This document shows, in pieces, positions 34,820 through 42,549 of a stretch of 56,467 nt of DNA. Origin of the DNA: Amycolatopsis tucumanensis (GTDB lineage Bacteria > Actinomycetota > Actinomycetes > Mycobacteriales > Pseudonocardiaceae); NCBI RefSeq assembly GCF_021654135.1, contig NZ_JAKGSD010000039.1, forward strand, positions 24,021-80,487, written 5' to 3'. How positions within the stretch are numbered: position 1 is the first letter of the stretch; the number at the start of each line of letters is the position of its first letter. The position numbers and the translations under genes are program-made. Below the pieces are notes generated by a model. The model was given only the letters and a program-made list of their open reading frames with translations, ran no database searches and was not told where the DNA came from.

Positions 34820-35200
34820 ATGGCGAAGGTCGCGATCACCACGGAGAACGCCCCCAAGGCCGCGGCGAACTACTCGCCGGCCGTGCGCAAGGGCAACATC
34901 CTCCAGCTGGCCGGGCAGGTCGCGTTCGACCCGAAGACCGGGGAGGTCGTCGGCGCCTCCGTGGGTGAGCAGACGCGCCAGGTGTTCCGCAACCTGGAGG
35001 CGGTGCTCACCGAGGCCGGCGCCGGCTGGGAGGACGTCGTGATGGTGCGCGCGTACCTCACCGACACCGGCCACTTCGCCGAGTTCAACGAGGTCTACAA
35101 CCAGCTCATCCCGGAGCCGTACCCGGCCCGCACCACCGTGTACGTCGGGCTGCCGAAGGGCCTGCTGGTGGAGATCGACCTGCTGGCCGTGGTGGACTGA
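34820..35200 (+). CDS. RidA-family enamine/imine deaminase
   Basis: A 126-residue trimeric YjgF/YER057c/RidA protein that hydrolyses reactive enamines such as 2-aminoacrylate to keto acids. The conserved start APKAAANYSPAVRKGNILQLAGQVAFDPKTGE, the active-site Arg in PYPARTTVYVGLP and the final LLVEIDLLAVV are present. It follows the IclR gene by 15 bases with AAGGAA before the ATG. Pairing with a D-serine dehydratase-like enzyme fits its known chemistry well. A 17-bp terminator stem ends the unit. Confidence 0.92.
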   Translation: MAKVAITTENAPKAAANYSPAVRKGNILQLAGQVAFDPKTGEVVGASVGEQTRQVFRNLEAVLTEAGAGWEDVVMVRAYLTDTGHFAEFNEVYNQLIPEPYPARTTVYVGLPKGLLVEIDLLAVVD

Positions 35201-35230
35201 TTCCCGGCCGGAATGCTTCCGGGTCGACGC

Positions 35231-35268
35231 GACAACGCCCGGCAGGGAGTCCCCTGCCGGGCGTTGTC
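35231..35268. terminator. Bidirectional terminator with 17-bp perfect stem
   Basis: GACAACGCCCGGCAGGG pairs perfectly with CCCTGCCGGGCGTTGTC across a 4-nt AGTC loop, between convergent ridA and the DUF1844 gene. It is the longest perfect stem in the window. Confidence 0.9.
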
Positions 35269-35297
35269 CGGACCTTGTCGTTCTGCGGGCCGACTCG

Positions 35298-35666
35298 TCA
35301 GTAGACGGGGCCGGTGTACTTCTCGCCAGGGCCCTCGCCCGGCGCGTCCGGCACGGCCGAGGCCTCCCGGAACGCCTTCTGCAGCGACTGCAGCCCGTCC
35401 CGCAGGGGAGCGGCGTGCACGCCGAGGTACTCGGCCGAGGCGGTGACCAGGCCGGCGAGCGCGGTGATCAGCCTGCGGGCCTCGTCGAGGTCGCGGTGCG
35501 GGCTGGTGTCCGGGTCCTCGTCGGCGAGCCCGAGCCGCTCGGCCGCCGCGGACAGCAGCATCACCGCGGCCCTGCTGATGACCTCGACGCTGGGGATGTC
35601 CTGCAGGTCGCGGACGGGCGGGGAAATATCGCCCGGGTCGGGCGCGTTGGAACCATCGTCAAGCAC
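35298..35666 (-). CDS. DUF1844 protein
   Basis: A 122-residue protein matching the DUF1844 pattern (VRDLQDIPSVEVISRAAVMLLSAAAERLGL, then DLDEARRLITALAGLVTAS). The N-terminal 20 residues and the C-terminal 20 (EGPGEKYTGPVY) are low complexity. Members of this family commonly sit next to infC in actinobacteria, as here. Its function is unknown. The start is a GTG with only a weak GGG ribosome site; the frame is open further upstream, but that part overlaps the infC leader and looks non-coding. Confidence 0.82.
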   Translation of the reverse strand: MLDDGSNAPDPGDISPPVRDLQDIPSVEVISRAAVMLLSAAAERLGLADEDPDTSPHRDLDEARRLITALAGLVTASAEYLGVHAAPLRDGLQSLQKAFREASAVPDAPGEGPGEKYTGPVY

Positions 35667-35774
35667 GTCTGGTACCCTTCCACGTGCGACCAGTCCCCGA
35701 GGAATCGGGGGCGGCAAGTGGAGCCCCGCTCCCACCCGAGCCGCCGCACGAGGCAGCCGGGTCCGGTCCCGCCA

Positions 35775-35873
35775 ACGGGCGTTGCCCGTGGCGGCGGAAC
35801 GTTCGTCGTAGCCGTCGGACGTGATCGGAAAGCAGGGCCCCGCATCCTGGCCATCAGGCCTGGGACGGGGCCC
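35775..35873 (+). ncRNA. Candidate structured leader of the infC-rpmI-rplT operon
   Basis: The 267 bases before infC hold two good hairpins: ACGGGC-GTT-GCCCGT (35775-35789), and GGGCCCCG paired with CGGGGCCC (35835-35842 and 35866-35873) enclosing an inner GGCC-ATCA-GGCC stem. Operons of this type are often autoregulated through leaders bound by L20 or by IF3 acting on its start codon. I cannot match it to a named leader family by eye. Confidence 0.45.
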
Positions 35874-35933
35874 GTGGTATGTGGGCACCAGGTCGAGCAG
35901 GCTAGACAACACACCTCGGACCAAGGAGGCCAC

Positions 35934-36488
35934 ATCAGCGCCGAGACACGCATCAACGAACGCATCCGCGTTCCCGAGGTCCGGCTCGTCGGACCGAACG
36001 GCGAACAGGTCGGCATCGTCCGGATCGAGGATGCGCTCAGGCTCGCCCAGGAAGCGGATCTCGACCTCGTCGAGGTCGCCCCGCAGGCGCGCCCGCCGGT
36101 CTGCAAGCTCATGGACTTCGGCAAGTTCAAGTACGAGAGCGCGCAGAAGGCCCGCGAGTCACGCCGTAACCAGCAGCTCACCGTCATCAAAGAGCAGAAG
36201 CTGCGCCCCAAGATCGACCAGCACGACTACGAGACGAAGAAGGGGCACGTGTCCCGCTTCCTCGCCGCGGGGAACAAGGTCAAGGTGACCATCATGTTCC
36301 GCGGTCGTGAGCAGTCGAGGCCGGAGCTGGGTTTCCGGCTGCTGCAGAAGCTCTCCGAGGACGTGGCCGAGCTCGGTTATGTGGAGGCGTCCCCGAAGCA
36401 GGACGGCCGCAACATGATCATGGTGCTGGCGCCGCACAAGAACGCCAAGCCCAAGCAGAAGGCCGCCAAGGAACCCGTCGACTCCTGA
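35934..36488 (+). CDS. infC: Translation initiation factor IF-3
   Basis: A 184-residue IF-3: N-domain ETRINERIRVPEVRLVGPNGEQVGIVRIEDALRLA, linker KARESRRNQQ, C-domain LRPKIDQHDYETKKGHVSRFLAAGNKVKVTIMFRGRE. IF-3 splits ribosomal subunits and rejects non-canonical start codons. The start here is ATC: AGGAGG stands four bases before ATCAGCGCCGAG, and no ATG, GTG or TTG fits in that position. A rare start codon on infC is known from other bacteria and lets IF-3 repress its own synthesis. It leads rpmI and rplT. Confidence 0.95.
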   Translation: MSAETRINERIRVPEVRLVGPNGEQVGIVRIEDALRLAQEADLDLVEVAPQARPPVCKLMDFGKFKYESAQKARESRRNQQLTVIKEQKLRPKIDQHDYETKKGHVSRFLAAGNKVKVTIMFRGREQSRPELGFRLLQKLSEDVAELGYVEASPKQDGRNMIMVLAPHKNAKPKQKAAKEPVDS

Positions 36489-36561
36489 CGGGCGCCGCGA
36501 CCGACGCAGTTCGCAGCACACCGGGATCTCCGGTGTGCTGCACCATGAAAGAGAGCACTCA

Positions 36562-36756
36562 ATGCCGAAGATGAAGACGCACAGCGGGACCTCGAAGCGG
36601 ATTCGGGTCACCGGCAGCGGCAAGCTTCGCCGCCAGAAGGCCGGCCGCCGCCACCTGATGGAGAAGAAGTCGAGCCGGGTCACCCGCCGCCTGGAGGGCA
36701 CCGGCGAGGTCGCCAAGAACGACGTCGGCCGGGTCAAGCGGCTCCTCGGCCGCTGA
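36562..36756 (+). CDS. rpmI: 50S ribosomal protein L35
   Basis: A 64-residue basic protein, full length: PKMKTHSGTSKRIRVTGSGKLRRQKAGRRHL, then EGTGEVAKNDVGRVKRLLGR. The ATG giving MPKMKTH is the family's start; an upstream in-frame ATG at 36535+ would add ten non-conserved residues. Part of the large ribosomal subunit and the middle gene of the infC operon. An AGAGAG stretch precedes it. Confidence 0.96.
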   Translation: MPKMKTHSGTSKRIRVTGSGKLRRQKAGRRHLMEKKSSRVTRRLEGTGEVAKNDVGRVKRLLGR

Positions 36757-36826
36757 CGCCTCTCCTCTTCCGCCGTAAACCCCCCGGGGCGCCGACCGCG
36801 CCCCCTGAGATCGACAGGACGGACCC

Positions 36827-37213
36827 GTGGCACGCGTCAAGCGGGCGGTCAACGCCCAGAAGAAGCGTCGCGCAACTCTCGAACTGGCCAGCGGTTACCG
36901 CGGCCAGCGCTCGCGGCTGTACCGCAAGGCGAAGGAGCAGATGCTCCACTCGCTCAACTACGCCTACCGGGACCGCCGTGCCCGCAAGGGTGACTTCCGC
37001 CAGCTGTGGATCACCCGCATCAACGCGGCCGCCCGCCAGAACGGCGTGACCTACAACCGCTTCATCCAGGGCCTCAAGGCCGCTGGTGTCGAGGTCGACC
37101 GCAAGATCCTCGCCGACCTCGCCGTCAACGACCCCGCGGCGTTCACCGCGCTGGCCGAGCTGGCGAAGCAGAACGTGACGACCGGGCCGAGCGACGAGAA
37201 GAAGTCGGCCTGA
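36827..37213 (+). CDS. rplT: 50S ribosomal protein L20
   Basis: A 128-residue ribosomal protein that binds 23S rRNA early in assembly. The canonical start ARVKRAVNAQKKRRATLELASGYRGQRSRLYRKAKEQ and the C-terminal zinc-free domain (NGVTYNRFIQGLKAAGVEVDRKILADLAVNDPAAF) are intact. GTG start with a GACAGGA ribosome site. L20 often represses its own operon through the leader. Its stop overlaps the start region of a methyltransferase gene. Confidence 0.97.
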   Translation: MARVKRAVNAQKKRRATLELASGYRGQRSRLYRKAKEQMLHSLNYAYRDRRARKGDFRQLWITRINAAARQNGVTYNRFIQGLKAAGVEVDRKILADLAVNDPAAFTALAELAKQNVTTGPSDEKKSA

Positions 37214-38046
37214 GCGAGCACACCGATCTGACCCGGCCCGGGGCGGCTCCGTTCACCGAACGGACCCCCCGGGTCGTTGCTGCGCGGCGCCTGACGCGCC
37301 GCGCCGAGCGCGACAAGACCGGCCGGTTCCTCGCCGAAGGCGCCAACGCCGTCGGCGCGGCACTGGCCCGCGATCCCGGCGCGGTGCACGAGCTGTTCGT
37401 CACCGACCGCGCCGCCCAGGCTCATCCGGACCTGGTCGACGCCGCGGGCGAAGCGGGCGTGCGGGTCTCGCCGATCACCGACCGCGCCGCGGCCGGGCTG
37501 TCGGAAACCGTGACCCCGCAAGGGATCGTGGCCGTCTGCTCACTGCTCGACCGTCCCCTCGACGGGCTGCTCGGCAGCACCGCCACGCTGGTCGCCGTGC
37601 TCGACGGCGTGGCCGACCCCGGCAACGCCGGCACCGTCATCCGGGTCGCCGACGCGGCGGGCGCCGACGCGGTCATCCTCACCGGCGACAGCGTCGACCC
37701 GCACAACGGCAAGTGCGTCCGCGCCTCCGCGGGCAGTCTCTTCCACCTCCCTCTTGCGCGTGTGCGCGACACCGCTGCGGCGCTCGCCGCCTGCCGCGAG
37801 GCCGGGCTGCGCCTGCTCGCCGCCCACGGCTACGCCGAGACCGAGCTGGGTTCGGTCGACGCCGCCGCGCCCACCGCTTGGGTCTTCGGCAACGAGGCCC
37901 ACGGGCTCTCGCCCGAGGTCCTCGCCGCCGTCGACCTGCCGGTGCGGATTCCGCTCTACGGCGCGGCGGAGAGCCTCAACCTGGCCACGGCGGCCGCCGT
38001 GTGCCTCTACACCAGCGCGATGGCGGCCCGTCGTCCGGCCGGGTGA
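37210..38046 (+). CDS. TrmH/SpoU-family RNA 2'-O-methyltransferase
   Basis: A roughly 278-residue SPOUT methyltransferase. An N-terminal substrate-binding domain (TERTPRVVAARRLTRRAERDKTGRFLAEG) precedes the trefoil knot with motifs 1 (LDGVADPGNAGTVIRVADAAGADAVIL), 2 (VFGNEAHGLSPEVL) and 3 (RIPLYGAAESLNLATAAAVCLY). The best target is 23S rRNA, given position after rplT. The start is problematic: no ATG, GTG or TTG occurs in frame between the rplT stop and the conserved domain, so the CTG at 37210, overlapping the rplT stop as CTGA, is the likely start. An upstream start within rplT is the alternative. Confidence 0.85.
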   Translation: MSEHTDLTRPGAAPFTERTPRVVAARRLTRRAERDKTGRFLAEGANAVGAALARDPGAVHELFVTDRAAQAHPDLVDAAGEAGVRVSPITDRAAAGLSETVTPQGIVAVCSLLDRPLDGLLGSTATLVAVLDGVADPGNAGTVIRVADAAGADAVILTGDSVDPHNGKCVRASAGSLFHLPLARVRDTAAALAACREAGLRLLAAHGYAETELGSVDAAAPTAWVFGNEAHGLSPEVLAAVDLPVRIPLYGAAESLNLATAAAVCLYTSAMAARRPAG

Positions 38047-38072
38047 CGCGCCGGTCCCGGATCGCGATCGCC

Positions 38073-38078
38073 TAGAAT
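38073..38078 (+). promoter_or_regulatory. -10 hexamer TAGAAT upstream of pheS
   Basis: TAGAAT fits the actinobacterial -10 pattern 64 bases before the pheS ATG. No good -35 was found. The leader of about 60 nt is long enough for regulation, but no attenuator peptide with a Phe run is evident. Confidence 0.45.
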
Positions 38079-38142
38079 CCAGCGGTAATCGTCACGTGTG
38101 CACCTCGCACGGCGGATCCCGTCCAGCGGACACCGAGGAGTT

Positions 38143-39210
38143 ATGTCCGGAGCCACCGAGAAGCAGGACCTGAACCCGGCCGAGGCAACCTCGCCCGAGA
38201 CCCTGGGGGCGGCGGTGAAGCACGCCGAGGCCGAGTTCCAGGCCGCAGGCGACCTGGACGCCCTGGCCGCGGTGAAGCCGGCCCACCTGGGTGACCACTC
38301 GCCGCTGATGCTCGCCCGCCGCGCCATCGGCTCCCTGTCCAAGCAGGAGAAGGCCGAGGTCGGCAAGCGGGTCAACGAGGCGCGCCAGGCCATCCAGGCC
38401 GCGTTCGACGCCCGGCGGGCCACGCTGCTGGCCGAGCGGGACGAGCGCGTCCTGCGCGAGGAGGCTGTCGACGTCACGCTGCCGTGGGACCGGATCCCGC
38501 GCGGCGCGCGGCACCCGCTCACCACGGTGAGCGAGCGGATCGCCGACGTCTTCGTCGCCATGGGCTGGGAGGTCGCCGAGGGCCCCGAGCTGGAAGCCGA
38601 GTGGTTCAACTTCGACGCCCTCAACTTCGCCAAGGACCACCCCGCCCGGCAGATGCAGGACACCTTCTACGCCGGTGAGCCGGGCTCCGGCCTGGTGCTG
38701 CGCACGCACACCTCGCCGGTGCAGGCCCGTACGCTGCTGCACCGCGACCTGCCGGTGTACGTCGTCTGCCCCGGCCGCACCTACCGCACCGACGAGCTGG
38801 ACGCCACCCACACCCCGGTGTTCTCGCAGGTCGAGGGCCTCGCGGTGGACAAGGGCATCACGATGGCCCACCTCAAGGGCACCCTCGACGCGTTCGCCCG
38901 CGCGATGTTCGGCGAGAAGTCCAAGACCCGGCTGCGCCCGCACTTCTTCCCCTTCACCGAGCCCTCCGCCGAGGTCGACGTCTGGTTCGAGGAGAAGGCG
39001 GGCGGCCCCGGCTGGGTCGAGTGGGGCGGTTGCGGCATGGTGCACCCGAACGTGCTGCGTGCCTGTGGCGTCGACCCGGACGTCTACTCCGGCTTCGCGT
39101 TCGGCATGGGCATCGAGCGGACCCTGCAGTTCCGCAACGGCATCCCCGACATGCGCGACATCGTCGAGGGCGATGTCCGCTTCACCCTTCCCTTCGGAAC
39201 GGAGGCCTAA
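38143..39210 (+). CDS. pheS: Phenylalanyl-tRNA synthetase alpha chain
   Basis: A 355-residue class II aminoacyl-tRNA synthetase subunit: an N-terminal coiled coil (about residues 20-110, SKQEKAEVGKRVNEARQAIQAAF) precedes the catalytic core. Motif 2 is VVCPGRTYRTDELDATHTPVFSQVEGL, and motif 3 is SGFAFGMGIERTLQFRNGI. It charges tRNA-Phe as an alpha2-beta2 tetramer with PheT, encoded at once downstream. GAGGAG precedes the ATG; an upstream in-frame ATG would add 15 residues without conservation. Confidence 0.98.
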   Translation: MSGATEKQDLNPAEATSPETLGAAVKHAEAEFQAAGDLDALAAVKPAHLGDHSPLMLARRAIGSLSKQEKAEVGKRVNEARQAIQAAFDARRATLLAERDERVLREEAVDVTLPWDRIPRGARHPLTTVSERIADVFVAMGWEVAEGPELEAEWFNFDALNFAKDHPARQMQDTFYAGEPGSGLVLRTHTSPVQARTLLHRDLPVYVVCPGRTYRTDELDATHTPVFSQVEGLAVDKGITMAHLKGTLDAFARAMFGEKSKTRLRPHFFPFTEPSAEVDVWFEEKAGGPGWVEWGGCGMVHPNVLRACGVDPDVYSGFAFGMGIERTLQFRNGIPDMRDIVEGDVRFTLPFGTEA

Positions 39211-41730
39211 GTGCGAGTCCCCGTCAGCTGGCTGCTCGAGCATCTGGATGCCGGCGAGGTCGGACCGCAGGAGCTGGCCGAGGCCTTCGTCCGCATCGGC
39301 ATCGAGGTCGACGAGGTCCGGCCGCTGGACCAGGTCACCGGGCCGCTGGTGGTCGGCCGCGTCGCCGAGATCGAGGAGCTGACCGGCTTCAAGAAGCCGA
39401 TCCGGTTCTGCCGGGTCGACGTCGGCGAGGAGGCCTCCGAGGACGAGCCCGCCGACGACGAGGGCCCCTCCGGCATCCGCACCCGCGGCATCATCTGCGG
39501 CGCCACCAACTTCGTCGAGGGCGACCTGGTCGTCGTGGCGCTGCCCGGCACGGTGCTGCCCGGGCCGTTCGAGATCACCTCGCGCAAGACCTACGGCCGC
39601 GTCAGCGACGGCATGATCTGCTCCGCCCGCGAGCTGGGCCTCGGCGACGACCACACCGGCATCCTGGTGCTCCCGCCGTCGACGGCCAGCCCCGGCGACT
39701 CCGGCCACGAGGTGCTCGGCCTCGGTGACACCGTCCTGGAGCTGACGCCGACCCCCGACCGCGGCTACGCCCTGTCGGTCCGCGGGCTGGCGCGCGAGCT
39801 GGCCGCCGCGCTCGACGTGCCCTTCGGCGACCCGGCCGCGCTCGACCTGCCGCCGGCCGAGGGCGAGGCCTGGCCGGTCGAGATCGAGGACCCCACCGGC
39901 TGTGACCGGTTCGTGGTGCGCCGGGTGACCAGCCTGGACGCCGGAGCCCCGACCCCGTGGTGGATGCGCCGCCGCCTGCTGCTCGCCGGGATCCGGTCGA
40001 TCTCGCTGGCCGTGGACGTCACCAACTACGTCATGCTCGAACTGGGTCAGCCCCTGCACGCGTGGGACACCGCGTCGCTGCAGGGCGGCCTGGTCGTCCG
40101 CCGCGCGAAGCCGGGGGAGAAGCTCACCACCCTCGACGACGTGGAGCGCACGCTCGACGCCGACGACGTCGTGATCGCCGACGAGCGCGGCCCGGTGTCG
40201 CTGGCGGGCACGATGGGCGGCGCGAGCACCGAGATCAGCACCGAGAGCACCGACGTGCTGATCGAGGGCGCCCACTGGGACCCGCCGTCGATCAGCCGCA
40301 CCGCGCGGCGCCACAAGCTGTTCTCCGAGGCCGCGAAGCGGTTCGAGCGGTTCACCGACCCGCAGGTCTGCGCGGCGGCGGTGGAGCGGGCCTCCCGCCT
40401 GCTGCGCACCTACGGCGACGGCAGCATCCAGCCCGGCCGCACCGACGTCGGCTCCGTCGAGCCGCCGTCGCCCATCACGATGCCGATCAGCCTGCCCGAC
40501 CAGGTCGCCGGCGTGCGTTACGAGCGTGGCGTCACCGTCCGGCGGCTGAACCAGGTCGGCTGCAAGGTCACGGTCGGCGCGGGTGACGACGGTGTCGCGA
40601 CGGTGACCGCGACGCCGCCGAGCTGGCGTGGCGACCTGAAGCAGCCTGCCGACCTCGTCGAGGAGGTGCTGCGGCTCGAGGGTTACGACAGCATCCCGTC
40701 GGTGCTGCCCACCGCCCCGGCCGGCACCGGTCTGAGCGCTGCGCAGCGGCGCCGCCGCACCGTGTCGCGGGCGCTGGCTGAGGCCGGTTACGTCGAGGTC
40801 CAGCCGTTCCCGTTCGTCGGCGAGACGGTGTGGGACGCGTTCGGCCTGCCTGCCGACGACGTGCGCCGCAAGACGGTGCAGGTGCGGAACCCGCTGGAGG
40901 CGGACAAGGACCGCCTGGCGACGACCCTGCTGCCCGGTCTGCTGGAGACGTTGCAGCGCAACGCTTCCCGCGGCTTCAAGGACCTCGCGTTGTTCCACAT
41001 CGGACAGGTCGTCCTGCCCGGCGCGAGCCCCGTGCCGATGCCGGAGCTCGGGGTCGGCGGACGCCCGACGGACGAGGACCTGGCGCAGCTGGAGGCGGCG
41101 GTGCCCGCCCAGCCGCAGCACGTGGCCGTGGTGCTCGCCGGCCAGCGCGAGCAGGCCGGCTGGTGGGGCAAGGGCGAGCAGGCCGGGTGGGCCGACGCCG
41201 TCCAGGCCGCGCGCCTGGTCGGCCAGGCCGCCGGTGTCGAGCTGCGGGTGCGCAACGCCGAGCTCGCGCCGTGGCACCCCGGCCGCTGCGCCGAGCTGCT
41301 CGTCGGCGACTGGCCCGTGGGGCACGCCGGTGAGCTGCACCCCAAGGTGATCGAGGCGCTCGGCCTGCCCAAGCGGACCGTGGCGATGGAACTGGACCTG
41401 GACGCGATCCCGCTGCAGGACCGCAGGCCGGCCCCGGTGATCTCGCCGTACCCGCCGGTGCTGCTCGACGTCGCGCTGGTCGTGGACGCGAAGGTGCCCG
41501 CCGCGGATCTCGCTGAGGCACTGGTGGCCGGCGGCGGCGATCTGCTCGAGGACGCCTCGCTGTTCGACGTCTACACCGGCGACCAGGTCGGCGAGGGCAA
41601 GCGGTCGCTGGCCTACAAGCTGCGTTTCCGCGCCCCGGACCGCACGCTCACCGTGGAGGAGGCGACGCAGGCGCGCGACGCCGCCGTGGCCGAAGCGGCC
41701 TCGCGCCACGGCGCGGAGCTGCGCGCCTAG
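39211..41730 (+). CDS. pheT: Phenylalanyl-tRNA synthetase beta chain
   Basis: An 839-residue subunit, full length: N-terminal tRNA-binding (EMAP-like) domain from residues about 40-160, B3/B4 editing domain with the SLAGTMGG region, B5 domain, inactive class II core and the C-terminal anticodon-binding FDX domain (PVLLDVALVVDAKVPAADL...YKLRFRAPDRTLTVEEA). The GTG directly follows the pheS stop with no gap. Its final TAG overlaps the stop of the convergent AlkD-like gene in a shared CTAG. Confidence 0.98.
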   Translation: MRVPVSWLLEHLDAGEVGPQELAEAFVRIGIEVDEVRPLDQVTGPLVVGRVAEIEELTGFKKPIRFCRVDVGEEASEDEPADDEGPSGIRTRGIICGATNFVEGDLVVVALPGTVLPGPFEITSRKTYGRVSDGMICSARELGLGDDHTGILVLPPSTASPGDSGHEVLGLGDTVLELTPTPDRGYALSVRGLARELAAALDVPFGDPAALDLPPAEGEAWPVEIEDPTGCDRFVVRRVTSLDAGAPTPWWMRRRLLLAGIRSISLAVDVTNYVMLELGQPLHAWDTASLQGGLVVRRAKPGEKLTTLDDVERTLDADDVVIADERGPVSLAGTMGGASTEISTESTDVLIEGAHWDPPSISRTARRHKLFSEAAKRFERFTDPQVCAAAVERASRLLRTYGDGSIQPGRTDVGSVEPPSPITMPISLPDQVAGVRYERGVTVRRLNQVGCKVTVGAGDDGVATVTATPPSWRGDLKQPADLVEEVLRLEGYDSIPSVLPTAPAGTGLSAAQRRRRTVSRALAEAGYVEVQPFPFVGETVWDAFGLPADDVRRKTVQVRNPLEADKDRLATTLLPGLLETLQRNASRGFKDLALFHIGQVVLPGASPVPMPELGVGGRPTDEDLAQLEAAVPAQPQHVAVVLAGQREQAGWWGKGEQAGWADAVQAARLVGQAAGVELRVRNAELAPWHPGRCAELLVGDWPVGHAGELHPKVIEALGLPKRTVAMELDLDAIPLQDRRPAPVISPYPPVLLDVALVVDAKVPAADLAEALVAGGGDLLEDASLFDVYTGDQVGEGKRSLAYKLRFRAPDRTLTVEEATQARDAAVAEAASRHGAELRA

Positions 41731-42428
41731 GGCCGTCCACCGCCGAGGTGTTTGAGCGCTTCCCGCACTGACAACGGCGACAGTGCGGGATGCGCCTCGA
41801 CGAAGGCGCGCACCCAGTCCGGCTCGGTGCGCGCGTAGTCGCGCAACGCCCAGCCGATTCCCTTGCGCAGGAAGAAGTCCCGGTCGTCCTGGTTGGCCTC
41901 GATCGCCGATGCCAGCAGGTCGCGGTCGGTGTCCGCCTTGGCGGTCACCTGGCAGATCACCGCCGTCCGGCGCCGCCACTTGTCCTCGTCGTGGGCCCAG
42001 CGCCGCAGCACCGGCGTCATCCGCTCCCGGTCGGCTCGCAGGATCGGCCCCACACGGTGGATGGCGACGTCGTCCACGTAGTCCCACCACGCGCCCGTGA
42101 CGATCATCTCCTCGTAGAGCGGCATCAGCGTGTGGTCCTGAAACCGCGCGTAGGCCCGGTGCCCGCTGAGGTCGATCGCCAGGTAGCGCTCCTCCCGGAA
42201 GGCGGCCTCGCGCCACAGCGCCAGGACCGCCGCGACGAACGATTCCCGGTCGGGCAGCGGATGTTCGGCGAAGACGCGCCGCGCCAGCTTCGCCCGCTCT
42301 GGTTTGTACACGCCCCGGAAGTCCATCTCGGACTTCAGGTACCGGCGCATGTGCGCCGCCTTCACCGGATCGGCCAGCTCCGCCAGCCCCGAGCGCGCCG
42401 CCCGGACCAGTTCGTCTGCGTCGTCCAT
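41727..42428 (-). CDS. AlkD-like DNA alkylation repair protein
   Basis: A 233-residue all-helical HEAT-like repeat protein of the AlkD family, DNA glycosylases that remove bulky or cationic alkylated bases. Matching parts: KAAHMRRYLKSEMDFRGVYKPERAKLAR, FREERYLAIDL, MIVTGAWWDYVDDVAIHRVGPIL (Trp and Asp of the active cleft), WAHDEDKWRRRTAVICQ and FLRKGIGWALRDYARTEPDWVRAFV. The stop overlaps that of pheT. ATG chosen with GGAAGGA upstream. Another alkylation repair gene (mpg) lies 12 kb away; no direct link is seen. Confidence 0.9.
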   Translation of the reverse strand: MDDADELVRAARSGLAELADPVKAAHMRRYLKSEMDFRGVYKPERAKLARRVFAEHPLPDRESFVAAVLALWREAAFREERYLAIDLSGHRAYARFQDHTLMPLYEEMIVTGAWWDYVDDVAIHRVGPILRADRERMTPVLRRWAHDEDKWRRRTAVICQVTAKADTDRDLLASAIEANQDDRDFFLRKGIGWALRDYARTEPDWVRAFVEAHPALSPLSVREALKHLGGGRP

Positions 42429-42549
42429 CCGCAGTTCCTTCCCCGTCGGGTGGCATCCAGGATCCCGCCGCGAGTCGGCTGGCGGAAAGCGCCGTGATCC
42501 ACGATCTTGTCGTGAGGTTCTGACCGCACAGTCGACGAGAAGGAGCACT

